From Acetobacter aceti (GTDB taxonomy: Bacteria; Pseudomonadota; Alphaproteobacteria; Acetobacterales; Acetobacteraceae), in NCBI RefSeq assembly GCF_002005445.1, contig NZ_CP014692.1, positions 496,001-560,000 of the forward strand: 64,000 nucleotides of DNA. The letters are read 5' to 3'. The notes beneath the pieces are model-generated. The model was not told the origin of the DNA, did no database searches, and saw only the letters and a list, made by a program, of their open reading frames with translations. How positions within the stretch are numbered: the first letter of the stretch is position 1; each line of letters opens with the position of its first letter. Positions 1 to 8,312 of this stretch are shown one piece after another. The position numbers were made by a program, and so were the translations under genes.

Positions 1-87
1 CAGGCCGGAGTGGCTTTCGGTCTGATGGAACGCGTCAGCGCGCCGGTCTTTCCGGCGAAAGGCATCGGAGGGAATATTCATGAATAA
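1..87 (+). CDS. C-terminal end of an unidentified protein (cut by window edge)
   Basis: Frame 1 is open from the first base and encodes 28 residues ending in GGNIHE before a TAA stop. It overlaps the ATG of the next gene by eight bases, an arrangement typical of translationally coupled genes, so I read it as the 3' end of an upstream gene of the same operon. There is too little protein to name a family. A chance open frame cannot be excluded. Confidence 0.4.
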   Translation, partial: QAGVAFGLMERVSAPVFPAKGIGGNIHE

Positions 88-982
88 CCACAATGCTTCA
101 AAGGGGCGGCTGGCTCTGCTCGACGTCTTCGAGAGTCATGTGATCGTCATTGATCTGGCGTCGGGAAAGATCGTGTTGACCGTTGACGGGAGCGGGCATC
201 CCGATGGCATTCAGGTCGATGCGTCGGCGGGCTATATCTACTGGACGGATATGGGCGCGAAGCGGGAGGGCGAAGATTTCTTCGCGCCGGATGGCAGGAT
301 CATGCGCTGCAAGCTGGATGGTTCAGGATCGACCGAACTGGTTGGCGGCGGGGCGGTCCATACTCCGAAGCAACTGGTGCTCGTACCAGACCACAGGATG
401 CTGTATTGGTGTGACCGCGAAGGTGGCCGCGTCATGCGCGCGGGCACGGATGGCAGCGGCCTGACCACGCTGGTTGAACGTGGCCGCGGCGGACCGATAC
501 CACGCGACAAAATGGATCAATGTGTGGGTATCGTGGTCGATCAGGCGCGCGGGCAGATGTACTGGACGCAGAAAGGGCCGCCCAAGGGAGGGCGCGGCAG
601 GATTTTCCGGGCGGACCTCGATATTCCGCAAGGCGAAACGCCATGGAACAGGTCCGACATCGTCCTGCTTCTCGATCATTTGCCCGAACCCATCGACCTC
701 GAAATAGACCACCGGAACGGTTTTCTCTACTGGACCGATCGTGGTGTCGAACCCGATGGAAACTCGCTCAACCGCGCGCGTATCACCGACGTCGGCCTCG
801 CATCGCACGAGGTTGTAGCCCGGGGCTTCAAGGAGGCAATCGGAATGGCCCTCGTTCCTTCTGGAGAAGTCGCCTACGTGTCGGACCTCTCGGGAAAGGT
901 CTACGAGGTCGCTCTGCAGACAGGAGAGAAGACCGCCGTCTTCGACTTGGGGCGACCCGTCACCGGCATTGCATTTTTCTGA
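80..982 (+). CDS. YWTD-repeat beta-propeller protein (LDL-receptor class B type)
   Basis: This 300-residue protein carries repeated YWTD-like motifs at regular spacing (YIYWTDMG near residue 54, MLYWCDRE near 110, QMYWTQKG near 158, FLYWTDRG near 218), each preceded by a GI/DG/D strand pattern. This is the blade signature of a six-bladed beta-propeller of the LDL-receptor class B type. No signal peptide is evident, so it is probably cytoplasmic. Bacterial members are often misnamed as dehydrogenases or gluconolactonases; no catalytic motif is visible and the substrate is unknown. It follows the preceding partial gene with an eight-base overlap, suggesting co-transcription. The fold call is strong and the function open. 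Confidence 0.8.
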   Translation: MNNHNASKGRLALLDVFESHVIVIDLASGKIVLTVDGSGHPDGIQVDASAGYIYWTDMGAKREGEDFFAPDGRIMRCKLDGSGSTELVGGGAVHTPKQLVLVPDHRMLYWCDREGGRVMRAGTDGSGLTTLVERGRGGPIPRDKMDQCVGIVVDQARGQMYWTQKGPPKGGRGRIFRADLDIPQGETPWNRSDIVLLLDHLPEPIDLEIDHRNGFLYWTDRGVEPDGNSLNRARITDVGLASHEVVARGFKEAIGMALVPSGEVAYVSDLSGKVYEVALQTGEKTAVFDLGRPVTGIAFF

Positions 983-998
983 CCGGGCGTCCGCACCA

Positions 999-1017
999 TC
1001 TCTCATGCCATGAGAGA
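999..1017 (+). terminator. Hairpin downstream of the beta-propeller gene, possible terminator
   Basis: A perfect 8-bp inverted repeat (TCTCTCAT / ATGAGAGA) with a 3-nt loop lies 17 bp after the stop codon. There is no good T-tract after it, so it may be a weak terminator or an operator. Confidence 0.3.
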
Positions 1018-1247
1018 AATCCCTCATTCCAGCGGCGGCATATCTTATGCCGCCGGTTCCGTGCAGGGTTGTGGCGGGAACCAGGACAAGCCGGCAGCAC
1101 CGCTATCCGGCCATCTTTTTCGGGAATGACGCGAAGAATGTCCTCCCGTGAGAGAGAGGCTGCTCTTTCGTTGCCCGTCCGATTTCGTTTAGACCTTATA
1201 TAACATAGGATCAGGTTCCCTGAACCAGCCTATGGGGAAATGCAGTT

Positions 1248-1544
1248 ATGCGTGCGCATCCGATCATGCCAGACAGGAAAAAAAAATTTTCGACCGAATC
1301 TGCGGGTCTCGCACTTCCTTTTCTCCTGTGCGGCTGCTCATCCGCGCCCTTGCAGAACGTTCTGGGGTCTTTCTTTCCTTCATGGATGATCTGCGTCGTT
1401 CTGGGCGCCGTATCGTCCGCTCTTCTGAGGGCGCTGATCGGCATGTTCGGCGTGCATGAAGCCGTGCCGGTCCCCATGCTGACATACCTTGCATTCGCGC
1501 TTTTCATCACATTCCTTATCTGGCTTCTGGTTTTCGGACACTGA
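1248..1544 (+). CDS. ytcA: YtcA family small membrane lipoprotein of the efflux operon
   Basis: A 98-residue protein with an N-terminal hydrophobic segment ending in the lipobox-like LLCGCSS (around residues 26-32) and two further hydrophobic segments (about residues 45-62 and 75-95). This size and topology match the YtcA family, which in E. coli lies directly upstream of mdtNOP. The start ATG has a GGGGA ribosome site about nine bases upstream, and the stop is two bases before the HlyD-type gene. The role is unknown even in E. coli; it is presumed to assist the adjacent efflux pump. The gene order makes the assignment firm. Confidence 0.8.
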   Translation: MRAHPIMPDRKKKFSTESAGLALPFLLCGCSSAPLQNVLGSFFPSWMICVVLGAVSSALLRALIGMFGVHEAVPVPMLTYLAFALFITFLIWLLVFGH

Positions 1545-1546
1545 AC

Positions 1547-2578
1547 ATGAGACGCTTCCAGTTCTCTCCCGCACGGATCGGCGGAATTGCGCTTCTCGTT
1601 CTTTCCCTGTTCGGGTGTACGGTTCTCGGCATCTTTGTCCTCGATCGGCTGCACCAGCGACCGAGGACGGAAGACGCCTATCTTTCGGCGGACATTGTCC
1701 ATCTTGCCCCCGAAGTCAGCGGACGTATCGTTTCTCTCGCCATCCGGGATAACCAGCACGTTCAGCGCGGGCAGGTTCTTTTCGTCATCGACCCCGAGCC
1801 GTTTGAATATCGCGTCCAGCAGGCTGAGGCGCAGGTCGAAAATCTCAGGGCGCAGATCGACGTTCAGACCAATCAGGTCAGCTCGCAGCTTTCCCGCGCG
1901 GGTGCCGAGGCAAGCAGTGTCAATGGCGCCCGCGCCCGTCTTTCTCTCGCGCAGGCCACCCAGGCGCGTCTGGAGCCTTTGACCCGCCAGGGATTCGTGA
2001 CGCAGGAATCGCTGGATCAGGCGCGCGCGGAAACCCGCAGCGCGGAAGCGGGTCTCCAGTCGGCCTTGCAGGCCGCGCGTTCGGCGCAGCAGGCCGTGCG
2101 CAGCGTCGCCCCTCTCCGGGCCGAACTCGCGGCCGCGCAAGCCGTGCTCAAAGAGGCGCAACGCGATCTCCGCCTGACAACGGTTCGTGCTCCATGCGAC
2201 GGAATCGTCACCGATCTCACGATCGCCGCGGGCGAATTCGCAACGACAGGACATCCGGTCTTCACCCTGATTGATGACGAACACTGGTGGGCGATCGCGA
2301 ATTTTCGGGAAACCCAGCTCTCCGCGCTCGAACCGGGACAGAAGGTCAAGATCTACGCCATGGCGAAACCGGACCAGCCGATCCATGGCGTCATCGACAG
2401 CCTGAATGCCGGCGTGGTTCCAGACGAAGGCACCAGCGCTGGCGGTCTTCCGAAAGTTCCTCGCACGCTGAACTGGGTGCGCATCGCCCAGCGCTTCCCC
2501 GTTCGCATCCTTCTTAGTGATCCCCCAACGCGCCTCATGCGTATCGGCGCCACTGTGGTTGTGGTCGTAATGCCATGA
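1547..2578 (+). CDS. mdtN: HlyD-family periplasmic adaptor of tripartite efflux pump (MdtN-like)
   Basis: This 343-residue membrane-fusion protein has one N-terminal membrane anchor (about residues 11-33), a biotinyl-lipoyl half-motif (VSGRIVSLAIRDNQHVQRGQ near 57-76), a long alanine/glutamine-rich coiled-coil hairpin (about 85-210), the second lipoyl half (VRAPCDGIVTDL near 212) and a beta-barrel domain. It would link the inner-membrane FUSC component to the outer-membrane channel encoded two genes on. It overlaps the next gene by four bases (ATGA), so translation is coupled. Substrates cannot be read from sequence; E. coli MdtNOP is linked to export of dyes and sulfa drugs. Confidence 0.87.
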   Translation: MRRFQFSPARIGGIALLVLSLFGCTVLGIFVLDRLHQRPRTEDAYLSADIVHLAPEVSGRIVSLAIRDNQHVQRGQVLFVIDPEPFEYRVQQAEAQVENLRAQIDVQTNQVSSQLSRAGAEASSVNGARARLSLAQATQARLEPLTRQGFVTQESLDQARAETRSAEAGLQSALQAARSAQQAVRSVAPLRAELAAAQAVLKEAQRDLRLTTVRAPCDGIVTDLTIAAGEFATTGHPVFTLIDDEHWWAIANFRETQLSALEPGQKVKIYAMAKPDQPIHGVIDSLNAGVVPDEGTSAGGLPKVPRTLNWVRIAQRFPVRILLSDPPTRLMRIGATVVVVVMP

Positions 2579-4779
2579 GCACGGGCGTCGCGCTGAAGGA
2601 TCGTGCGCCCCCGCTCATCGACGAAGGCGATCCGCCAGGCGCCCTGGGCCTGCTCATGGCCGAAATGCTTCCGGCGCCAGGGCGGCTGCGCAACACGTTG
2701 CTTCTTCTGGCACAGGTCGTCATCGCGATCACCATTGGGGAAACGTTCCGTATTCCCATGCTGTCGATCCTGATCATCATCAGCTTTTTCCTGTCCGGCA
2801 ATGACGGCGCCTCGAATACCAGTACGGCGCTTATGGCAGGCATGACGATCGTCGCAGGCACCGCGCTGACAATCGTGTTCCTGATGCTCAGCCTGTCGGA
2901 ACCCGGCCTGCGACTTCCGTGCATGCTCATGCTGACTCTCTGCGCGGGCTTCCTGTCACAGGCGGCTACCATGGGACCGCTGTTGAATATCCTGTTCTTC
3001 TGGATCGTCTATATGGCGATGAACGCGGATATTCTCGACGCCGTCGGATATTCCGTGGACGGCTTCGTCGGAAACACCACGGACAGCGTCGTCCCCGACG
3101 CGGCCTTTCTGCCGCCGGAAGAGTCGATGCTGCATCTCCTGCTTTGGATAGGATTCGTCTTTCTGATCGGCATCACGCTTCTCGTCGTGACCAACAGGCT
3201 GGCGGGACACGACCCTCTTGTGGTCCTGCGCAATGGTCTCGTCGCACGCCTGAACGTGATCGCCGATCTCTGTGATGACCAGAGCGGTTCCACCGGAGAT
3301 ACGCGCCTCCTGTATCGCTATGCCGAGGCGGGCGTGGCGGACCTCAGGCGCGCTCACGATCTGGCGTCGAAACTGCACCCGGAATTGTCGCAGCACCGTG
3401 CCGGTATCGCGATGATCCGCACGATGGCGCGCCTGATCCTGATCATGGTGTTCCTGCATCCGCTTCAAGGCGGTCAGGACACCGAATTCATGCGCGCCGC
3501 CGGACGCGTGGCCCGCGTCTGCGCGAGAACACTTCAGAACCGGCGCCGGGAACTCACGGAGCTTGAGGCCGAAGGGACGGATCTGTCGGCCATGACCGAA
3601 AGCTTTCGCGCCGATCCCATGCGTTTTCCTCTAGCCATGGAACTCGCGCGCGGCCTCACCGTCGTCCGCTCGCTCATCCTGATCCCGGACGTCGAAAAGC
3701 AGGGTTTCGCGCCGGAAATCACCGTAGCAGTGCGGTCCTACCTCAAGCCGGATGCCTTCAGAAATCCGGCATACACGCGGGCCGCCATGCGCATCGCACT
3801 GTCCGTCACGATCTGCTACGCTATCACGCGCGCCACCTCATGGCCGGGCATCCAGACCTGCGTCGTCACATGCTTCCTGGTTTCTCTCGAAACCGTCGGA
3901 GATACGGTGCACAAAATGCTGCTGCGCATCATCGGCGCCCTGATCGGCGCGGCATTCGGGATCGGGACGATCCTCCTTCTGATGCCTTACATGACAAATC
4001 TGACCGATCTGCTTCTGGCTGTTATCCCGGTCACGCTCCTGGCCGGATGGATCAAGAGCGGCAGCGAACGCATTTCCTACGCCGGGGTCCAGATCGCCCT
4101 TGCCTACTTCATGACGGTCTTGCAGGGATATGGCCCGACGCTCGATATGGAAACCGGGCGTGATCGGGTCGTCGGTATTCTGATTGGCAACATCGTGGTC
4201 TATCTGGTGGCTGTGATATTCTGGCCAGTCAGCGTCACGGCGGTTGCGCGCAGGCAACTCGCCAATGCCACGCGTATCCTTGGCGCTCTCGTCACTTACC
4301 GCCGTAATGAACCCGATGCGCTCGTCGAAACAGCGCAGGAAATCGAGCGTGAAAAATTCGGCAAGGCAATTACCGCCGTCAGAAACGCCATCGTCAATGC
4401 GCCCCTCGAAATTTTCGGTTTCACGCCCTCATCCGGCGCTCTGGTCGGCGCGCGCATGGTCACGGCGCTCCAGCTTCTGGCGGTTCCCATAGCCATTCTC
4501 TCCGATATTCGCGTACCGGTCGATAACACGGCGCAGAAACATGCGGAGCAACTGAAAGGCTGGTTCGACGCCTTCGCATCATGGATCAACGACAGCCGGG
4601 ACGGCGGCACTCTCGTCGACACTCTGCCTCCTGCGCCTGCCTTGCCGGACGATCCCCAGAGAGAAATCTGGTTCGCGGTTCTCGATCAACGGCTGAGACG
4701 CATCCTCGAGGATCTCATTCCAGACGGCGAACCCGAGACAGCCAGGCCTGCTATCGACGTCAGGCATGTCCGGGCATGA
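2575..4779 (+). CDS. mdtO: FUSC family inner-membrane efflux component (MdtO-like)
   Basis: A 734-residue fusaric-acid-resistance type protein. Two blocks of about five hydrophobic segments (roughly residues 40-150 plus 185-208, and 400-550) are separated by soluble regions, with a C-terminal cytoplasmic domain, as in E. coli MdtO and AaeB. Family members act with a HlyD adaptor and, here, a TolC-like channel to expel aromatic or cationic compounds. It begins inside the stop of the adaptor gene and is followed after about 30 bp by the channel gene. It is slightly longer than E. coli MdtO (about 680 residues). Confidence 0.85.
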   Translation: MSTGVALKDRAPPLIDEGDPPGALGLLMAEMLPAPGRLRNTLLLLAQVVIAITIGETFRIPMLSILIIISFFLSGNDGASNTSTALMAGMTIVAGTALTIVFLMLSLSEPGLRLPCMLMLTLCAGFLSQAATMGPLLNILFFWIVYMAMNADILDAVGYSVDGFVGNTTDSVVPDAAFLPPEESMLHLLLWIGFVFLIGITLLVVTNRLAGHDPLVVLRNGLVARLNVIADLCDDQSGSTGDTRLLYRYAEAGVADLRRAHDLASKLHPELSQHRAGIAMIRTMARLILIMVFLHPLQGGQDTEFMRAAGRVARVCARTLQNRRRELTELEAEGTDLSAMTESFRADPMRFPLAMELARGLTVVRSLILIPDVEKQGFAPEITVAVRSYLKPDAFRNPAYTRAAMRIALSVTICYAITRATSWPGIQTCVVTCFLVSLETVGDTVHKMLLRIIGALIGAAFGIGTILLLMPYMTNLTDLLLAVIPVTLLAGWIKSGSERISYAGVQIALAYFMTVLQGYGPTLDMETGRDRVVGILIGNIVVYLVAVIFWPVSVTAVARRQLANATRILGALVTYRRNEPDALVETAQEIEREKFGKAITAVRNAIVNAPLEIFGFTPSSGALVGARMVTALQLLAVPIAILSDIRVPVDNTAQKHAEQLKGWFDAFASWINDSRDGGTLVDTLPPAPALPDDPQREIWFAVLDQRLRRILEDLIPDGEPETARPAIDVRHVRA

Positions 4780-4808
4780 TTTCGATGCTGTCTTCCAGGA
4801 AATTCGTA

Positions 4809-6347
4809 ATGAAAACAGCCGTTCGCTTCGGGTGCACCGCACTCTGCCTTGTCCTGGCGGCGTGTAACGACACACGCGACCTCGCTTCCGACAGTCCGGA
4901 CAGCCCATGGCGCCCGGTCTCATCGACGGGTCTCAGGATGCCGCCCGGATCAAAAGGCTTTACCGCGCCGCGCGAGGTCGGGTCGGTGGCGGAGGTCGAA
5001 GCGGCACGGGCAGATACCGTCTCCCTGGACGGTATTGGTGAGAAGCCGGTAGGTCTCGTGGAAATGATCGATGTCGCGGAGCGGCACAACCCACAGACAC
5101 GCGTCGCGTGGGAGGCCGCGCGTCAGGCGGCGATCGGAGTCGGAATGTCCCGTGCGGCGCTGCTGCCGCAATTGACTCTTTCCGCAATGGGCGGCTTCCA
5201 GCGTCTGGCGTTTCCGCTTCCCAATTACCTTTCGTCCCGAGGGTATCTGACATCGAACGGCGCGGCGGTCTTCCCGAAACTGGAACTCGATTACCTTCTG
5301 CTCGATTTCGGACGCACGCGCGCGCTCGTGCAGGAGTCCCAGCAGAAAGCTCTGGCCGCGAATTTCGGCTTTACCGCGACGCATCAGGAACTGATCCTCG
5401 ATGTCATCCGTGCCTACTATGCGCATCAGGCTGCCGGGGCCATCCTTCGCGCATCCCACTCCGCCGCCGACAACGCGGCGCTGCTCCTGCGCTCCGCCAG
5501 AGCGCGCAGGAGTAATGGCGAAGCAACGATAGTCGATGTCGCGCTCGCCGAGCGCAATCTGGCGCAGGCGAATTATGATTGTGACAAGGCGGAAGATGCC
5601 GAACACGCGACCAAACATGCGTTGCTCGTCACGATGGGGCTGCCGGCCACGACGCGACTGACGGTCCAGAGCGCCGACGACCAGCGTTTGCCCGAGGTGC
5701 CTCCGCAGAAAATCAACGATCTGATCGACGCCGCCCTGAGGGCGCGACCGGACATTCTGGCCGACGTCGCAAAATTGCGGGCCGCGGATGCCGCCCTGAA
5801 AGGCGCCAGAGCCAGTCTCGCGCCGAGCATTTCGGTGGCAAGCAACGTGTCCGCGTATCTGGGGGAGCTCAAGACGTATGGTACGGCGCAGTCGGCTCCG
5901 GCATCAGCCATCGCACAGCCCCAGACCCAGGCCTTTATCCAGATGACATGGCCGATTTTTCAGGGTGGCCTGCGTGCCAACGCCATCCATATGGCGGAGT
6001 CCCGCAAGGCGCAGGCGGCAGCCACGCTGGCGAAGGACCAGATTGCGGTGGAACGTGAGGTCGCCGACGGACAGGACGAACTCGAAACCGCCCTCGCGCA
6101 GGTTCATTCGGCGCAGATCCTGCAGAAAGCAGCCCAGACGGCTTTTGACAGCGCCTCGCAATCCTACGCGCACGGCGTCGGCACGTTCACCGATGCCTCC
6201 AGCGCCATCTCGGCGCTCTACGGAGCACAGGCGGCGCTGGCTGTCAGCAAGGCTCAGGCTTTCATGAAGGCGGCAAGTCTAGCCCACGCGACCGGTCGAC
6301 TTGTTTCTGCGGGAAGCTCGTTCGATCAGATGGAAGACGAAGAGTAG
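4809..6347 (+). CDS. mdtP: TolC/NodT-type outer-membrane efflux lipoprotein (MdtP-like)
   Basis: Starting at the ATG at 4809 (AGGA ribosome site eight bases upstream), the 512-residue protein begins with a lipoprotein signal, MKTAVRFGCTALCLVLAAC, giving a lipid-modified cysteine at residue 19. The body shows two TolC-type repeats rich in alanine, glutamine and long helices (AARQAA..., AESRKAQAAATLAKDQ...), ending near residue 500. An in-frame ATG at 4776 overlaps the stop of the FUSC gene but would place 11 residues before the signal peptide, so I prefer 4809. It completes the tripartite pump. The stop at 6347 lies immediately before insertion debris, so the operon ends here. Confidence 0.85.
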   Translation: MKTAVRFGCTALCLVLAACNDTRDLASDSPDSPWRPVSSTGLRMPPGSKGFTAPREVGSVAEVEAARADTVSLDGIGEKPVGLVEMIDVAERHNPQTRVAWEAARQAAIGVGMSRAALLPQLTLSAMGGFQRLAFPLPNYLSSRGYLTSNGAAVFPKLELDYLLLDFGRTRALVQESQQKALAANFGFTATHQELILDVIRAYYAHQAAGAILRASHSAADNAALLLRSARARRSNGEATIVDVALAERNLAQANYDCDKAEDAEHATKHALLVTMGLPATTRLTVQSADDQRLPEVPPQKINDLIDAALRARPDILADVAKLRAADAALKGARASLAPSISVASNVSAYLGELKTYGTAQSAPASAIAQPQTQAFIQMTWPIFQGGLRANAIHMAESRKAQAAATLAKDQIAVEREVADGQDELETALAQVHSAQILQKAAQTAFDSASQSYAHGVGTFTDASSAISALYGAQAALAVSKAQAFMKAASLAHATGRLVSAGSSFDQMEDEE

Positions 6348-6365
6348 AGATGATGTTGTGGACGA

Positions 6366-6473
6366 ATGCGGGAACATCAGATCCTCGAAGCACTTCCTAA
6401 CGCCGGCAGCGTTCTTGGCGCTCCATGTTGGCGACATGACCTTAAACCAGTCGTGCGCCATGGACTCAAATGT
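6366..6473 (-). pseudogene. Fragment of a P4-type phage integrase (core-binding domain)
   Basis: Read on the minus strand, about 36 residues (TFESMAHDWFKVMSPTWS then AKNAAGVRKCFEDLMFPH) resemble the start of the core-binding domain of P4-family tyrosine integrases, which typically read W-x6-W-S-x3-A...R-L-E-x3-F-P. No catalytic domain (R, H-x-x-R, Y) follows; the frame runs into the end of mdtP. I read it as a remnant left when an integrated element was lost. Identification is by motif only. Confidence 0.5.
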
Positions 6474-6504
6474 ATTTGACCGCTCTGCCGCAGCCGCCGC
6501 GTGG

Positions 6505-6795
6505 CGCTTGACGAAACCCAATCACCCCTGGACCAATGGTCAGGGCAAGCGAATGAACCGCACAATCAGGCAGGCAACCGTCAAACACTTCCATTACGAC
6601 AGTCATGAGCAATTGAGGACGCACCTCAATGACTTCATGGTGGCCTGTAACTTCGGGCGAAGGCTCAAGACCCTCAACGGTCTCACACCCTATGAATACA
6701 TCTGCAAAATCCGGACTTCAGAGTCAGAAAGATTCATCATCAACCCAACCCATCAAAGCCCGGGACTAAGCACACAGGTGGTTTATTTTTGTTAG
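6505..6795 (+). pseudogene. 3' remnant of an IS481-family transposase
   Basis: About 95 residues from RLTKPNHPWTNGQ to SPGLST match the C-terminal third of IS481-family DDE transposases (RLTKPNHPWTNGQ-x-x-RMNRT...FHYDSH...LTPYEYICK...NP-x-HQ-x-PGL). The catalytic glutamate expected in NGQ-V-E-RMNRT is replaced: the fragment reads NGQGKRMNRT. The N-terminal HTH and the first two catalytic aspartates are absent. It adjoins the integrase scrap on the opposite strand, so 6348-6828 is a compound mobile-element scar between mdtP and the yqgE gene. Confidence 0.82.
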
Positions 6796-6828
6796 TGAAA
6801 TATGTGTCTGTCTCAAGATGAAAGAGCC

Positions 6829-7431
6829 TCACGCACTCCCGGTAAAGGACGCCAGTCGTAGAGGGTCAATATTGATCGCCGCCAGCGCCTTCCGCCATTT
6901 GGCGGCGTGATCCGCTCCGAAAACGATTTCCCGGGAAGCCGGGGCTACCAGCCACGCGGAGTGACGGGCGATTTCTTCTTCCAGTTGCCCGGCTTCCCAG
7001 CCCGCATGACCAAGCGCGAGCAGCGCATCGCGCGGGCCTTCGCCAGCCGCAATGTCCTTGAGCACTTCAAGATTGGCGCTGAGGGAGATCTCGTCGTTGA
7101 TCGTCAGCGTGCCGTCCCCATCCCAGTCGGTGGAATGAAGCACCAGCCCACGACCTGCTTCCACGGGGCCGCCGGCGCAGAGGCCGATACGGCGACGGGG
7201 CGGGGTAGGGGCGATATCGAGTTGTTGCAGCAGATCATCGAAACCGGGCTGCGAGATGCGACGATTGATGACAATGCCCATTGCGCCGCCATCCGCGGAA
7301 TGCGCGCACAGATAGATCACGCTCCGGTCGAACTCGGATTCCGCGAGTGAGGGCATGGCGATCAGAAGCTGGCCTGCAAGTGACTCTTCGGCGCCGCAGG
7401 GTGCAATCGTATCGGACTGTAAAAGCTGCAT
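6829..7431 (-). CDS. YqgE/AlgH family protein (UPF0301)
   Basis: The protein carries the UPF0301 hallmarks: SLAGQLLIAMPSL near the N-terminus, DRSVIYLCAHSADGGAMGIVINR, and a central GGPV, followed by LALGHAGWEAGQLEEEIA and a C-terminal half ending in KWRKALAAI. Family members are compact cytoplasmic proteins of about 185-200 residues, linked to alginate regulation in Pseudomonas but of unknown biochemical role. I give the ATG at 7431 (200 residues); a TTG at 7482 would add 17 residues unlike the family. Neither start has a well-spaced ribosome site. Two copies of TTGTCAAAT lie just upstream and could be part of the promoter. Confidence 0.85.
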   Translation of the reverse strand: MQLLQSDTIAPCGAEESLAGQLLIAMPSLAESEFDRSVIYLCAHSADGGAMGIVINRRISQPGFDDLLQQLDIAPTPPRRRIGLCAGGPVEAGRGLVLHSTDWDGDGTLTINDEISLSANLEVLKDIAAGEGPRDALLALGHAGWEAGQLEEEIARHSAWLVAPASREIVFGADHAAKWRKALAAINIDPLRLASFTGSA

Positions 7432-7538
7432 CTCCCAGATATGGTGCGCCTGACGCGATTTGACAACCGAGCCATTTGACAACCCGGCGGCGGAAAGGGG
7501 CTAATGCACCCTATCCAGATGAGGGAAGGAACTGAACG

Positions 7539-8294
7539 ATGACAGACACGGTTCTTGTGACAGGTGCGACAGCAGGGTTCGGTCGGGCCATCAGCGAAAG
7601 GCTGGTCCGGGACGGCTACAGGGTGATCGGCACCGGTCGTCGTGCTGAAAGGCTGGACGCGTTGCGGGCTTCTCTTGGGGATGCCTTTCTTCCTCTTGCT
7701 CTGGACATGATGGACAAGGAGGCGTTGCGAGCGCTTCCGACCGAACTGCCTGAAGGCTGGCGCGAGGTCGATGTGCTGGTGAACAATGCCGGTCTGGCGC
7801 TTGGCATGGACCCTGCGCAGGATACGAATATCGATGACTGGGAACGGATGATCGGGACGAATGTCTCAGGCGTGGTCGAAATTACCCGCGCGCTCCTGCC
7901 CGGCATGGTGGAGCGCAATCACGGGCATATTGTCTCCATTGGCAGCACGGCGGGCGCCTATCCCTACAGGGGCGGGAACGTCTACGGCGCGACAAAGGCG
8001 TTTGTCGCGCAGTTCATGAGAAATCTGCGCACTGATCTGCTCGGCACCCGCGTGCGCGCCACAAATCTTGCGCCCGGTCTCTGCGGTGGCAGCGAGTTCA
8101 GCAATGTGCGGCTGCGGGACGATGCAAAGGCGGAAGATGTCTATCGCGGCACGAAGCCGCTGCTGCCGGATGACATTGCCGAGACCGTCGCATGGGTTCT
8201 TGGGCTTCCGGCGCATGTGAACATCAACAGCATCGAGATGATGCCGGTCTGTCAGGCGTCCGGCGGTCTGTCCGTCGTGCGGGATCTGGACTGA
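7539..8294 (+). CDS. ydfG: NADP-dependent 3-hydroxy acid dehydrogenase, YdfG-type SDR
   Basis: A 251-residue classical short-chain dehydrogenase: cofactor loop TGATAGFG (residues 8-15), arginines typical of NADP preference (GTGRRAERLDAL), NNAG near residue 84, and the catalytic set Ser in SIGSTAG, Tyr and Lys in YGATK. The PGLCGGSEFSNVR segment is characteristic of the YdfG group, which oxidises L-allo-threonine, serine and 3-hydroxy acids and reduces malonic semialdehyde. AAGGA lies eight bases before the ATG. The PPK2 gene follows after 18 bp, so the two are probably co-transcribed. Confidence 0.85.
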   Translation: MTDTVLVTGATAGFGRAISERLVRDGYRVIGTGRRAERLDALRASLGDAFLPLALDMMDKEALRALPTELPEGWREVDVLVNNAGLALGMDPAQDTNIDDWERMIGTNVSGVVEITRALLPGMVERNHGHIVSIGSTAGAYPYRGGNVYGATKAFVAQFMRNLRTDLLGTRVRATNLAPGLCGGSEFSNVRLRDDAKAEDVYRGTKPLLPDDIAETVAWVLGLPAHVNINSIEMMPVCQASGGLSVVRDLD

Positions 8295-8312
8295 AAAAGG
8301 AGTTTGTCGGGA

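Noticed and set aside
1211..2386. Long open frame on the minus strand opposite mdtN
   Set aside because: It mirrors the codon bias of the HlyD-type gene, has no family motifs and is rich in Arg and Asp as antisense frames of G+C-rich genes are.
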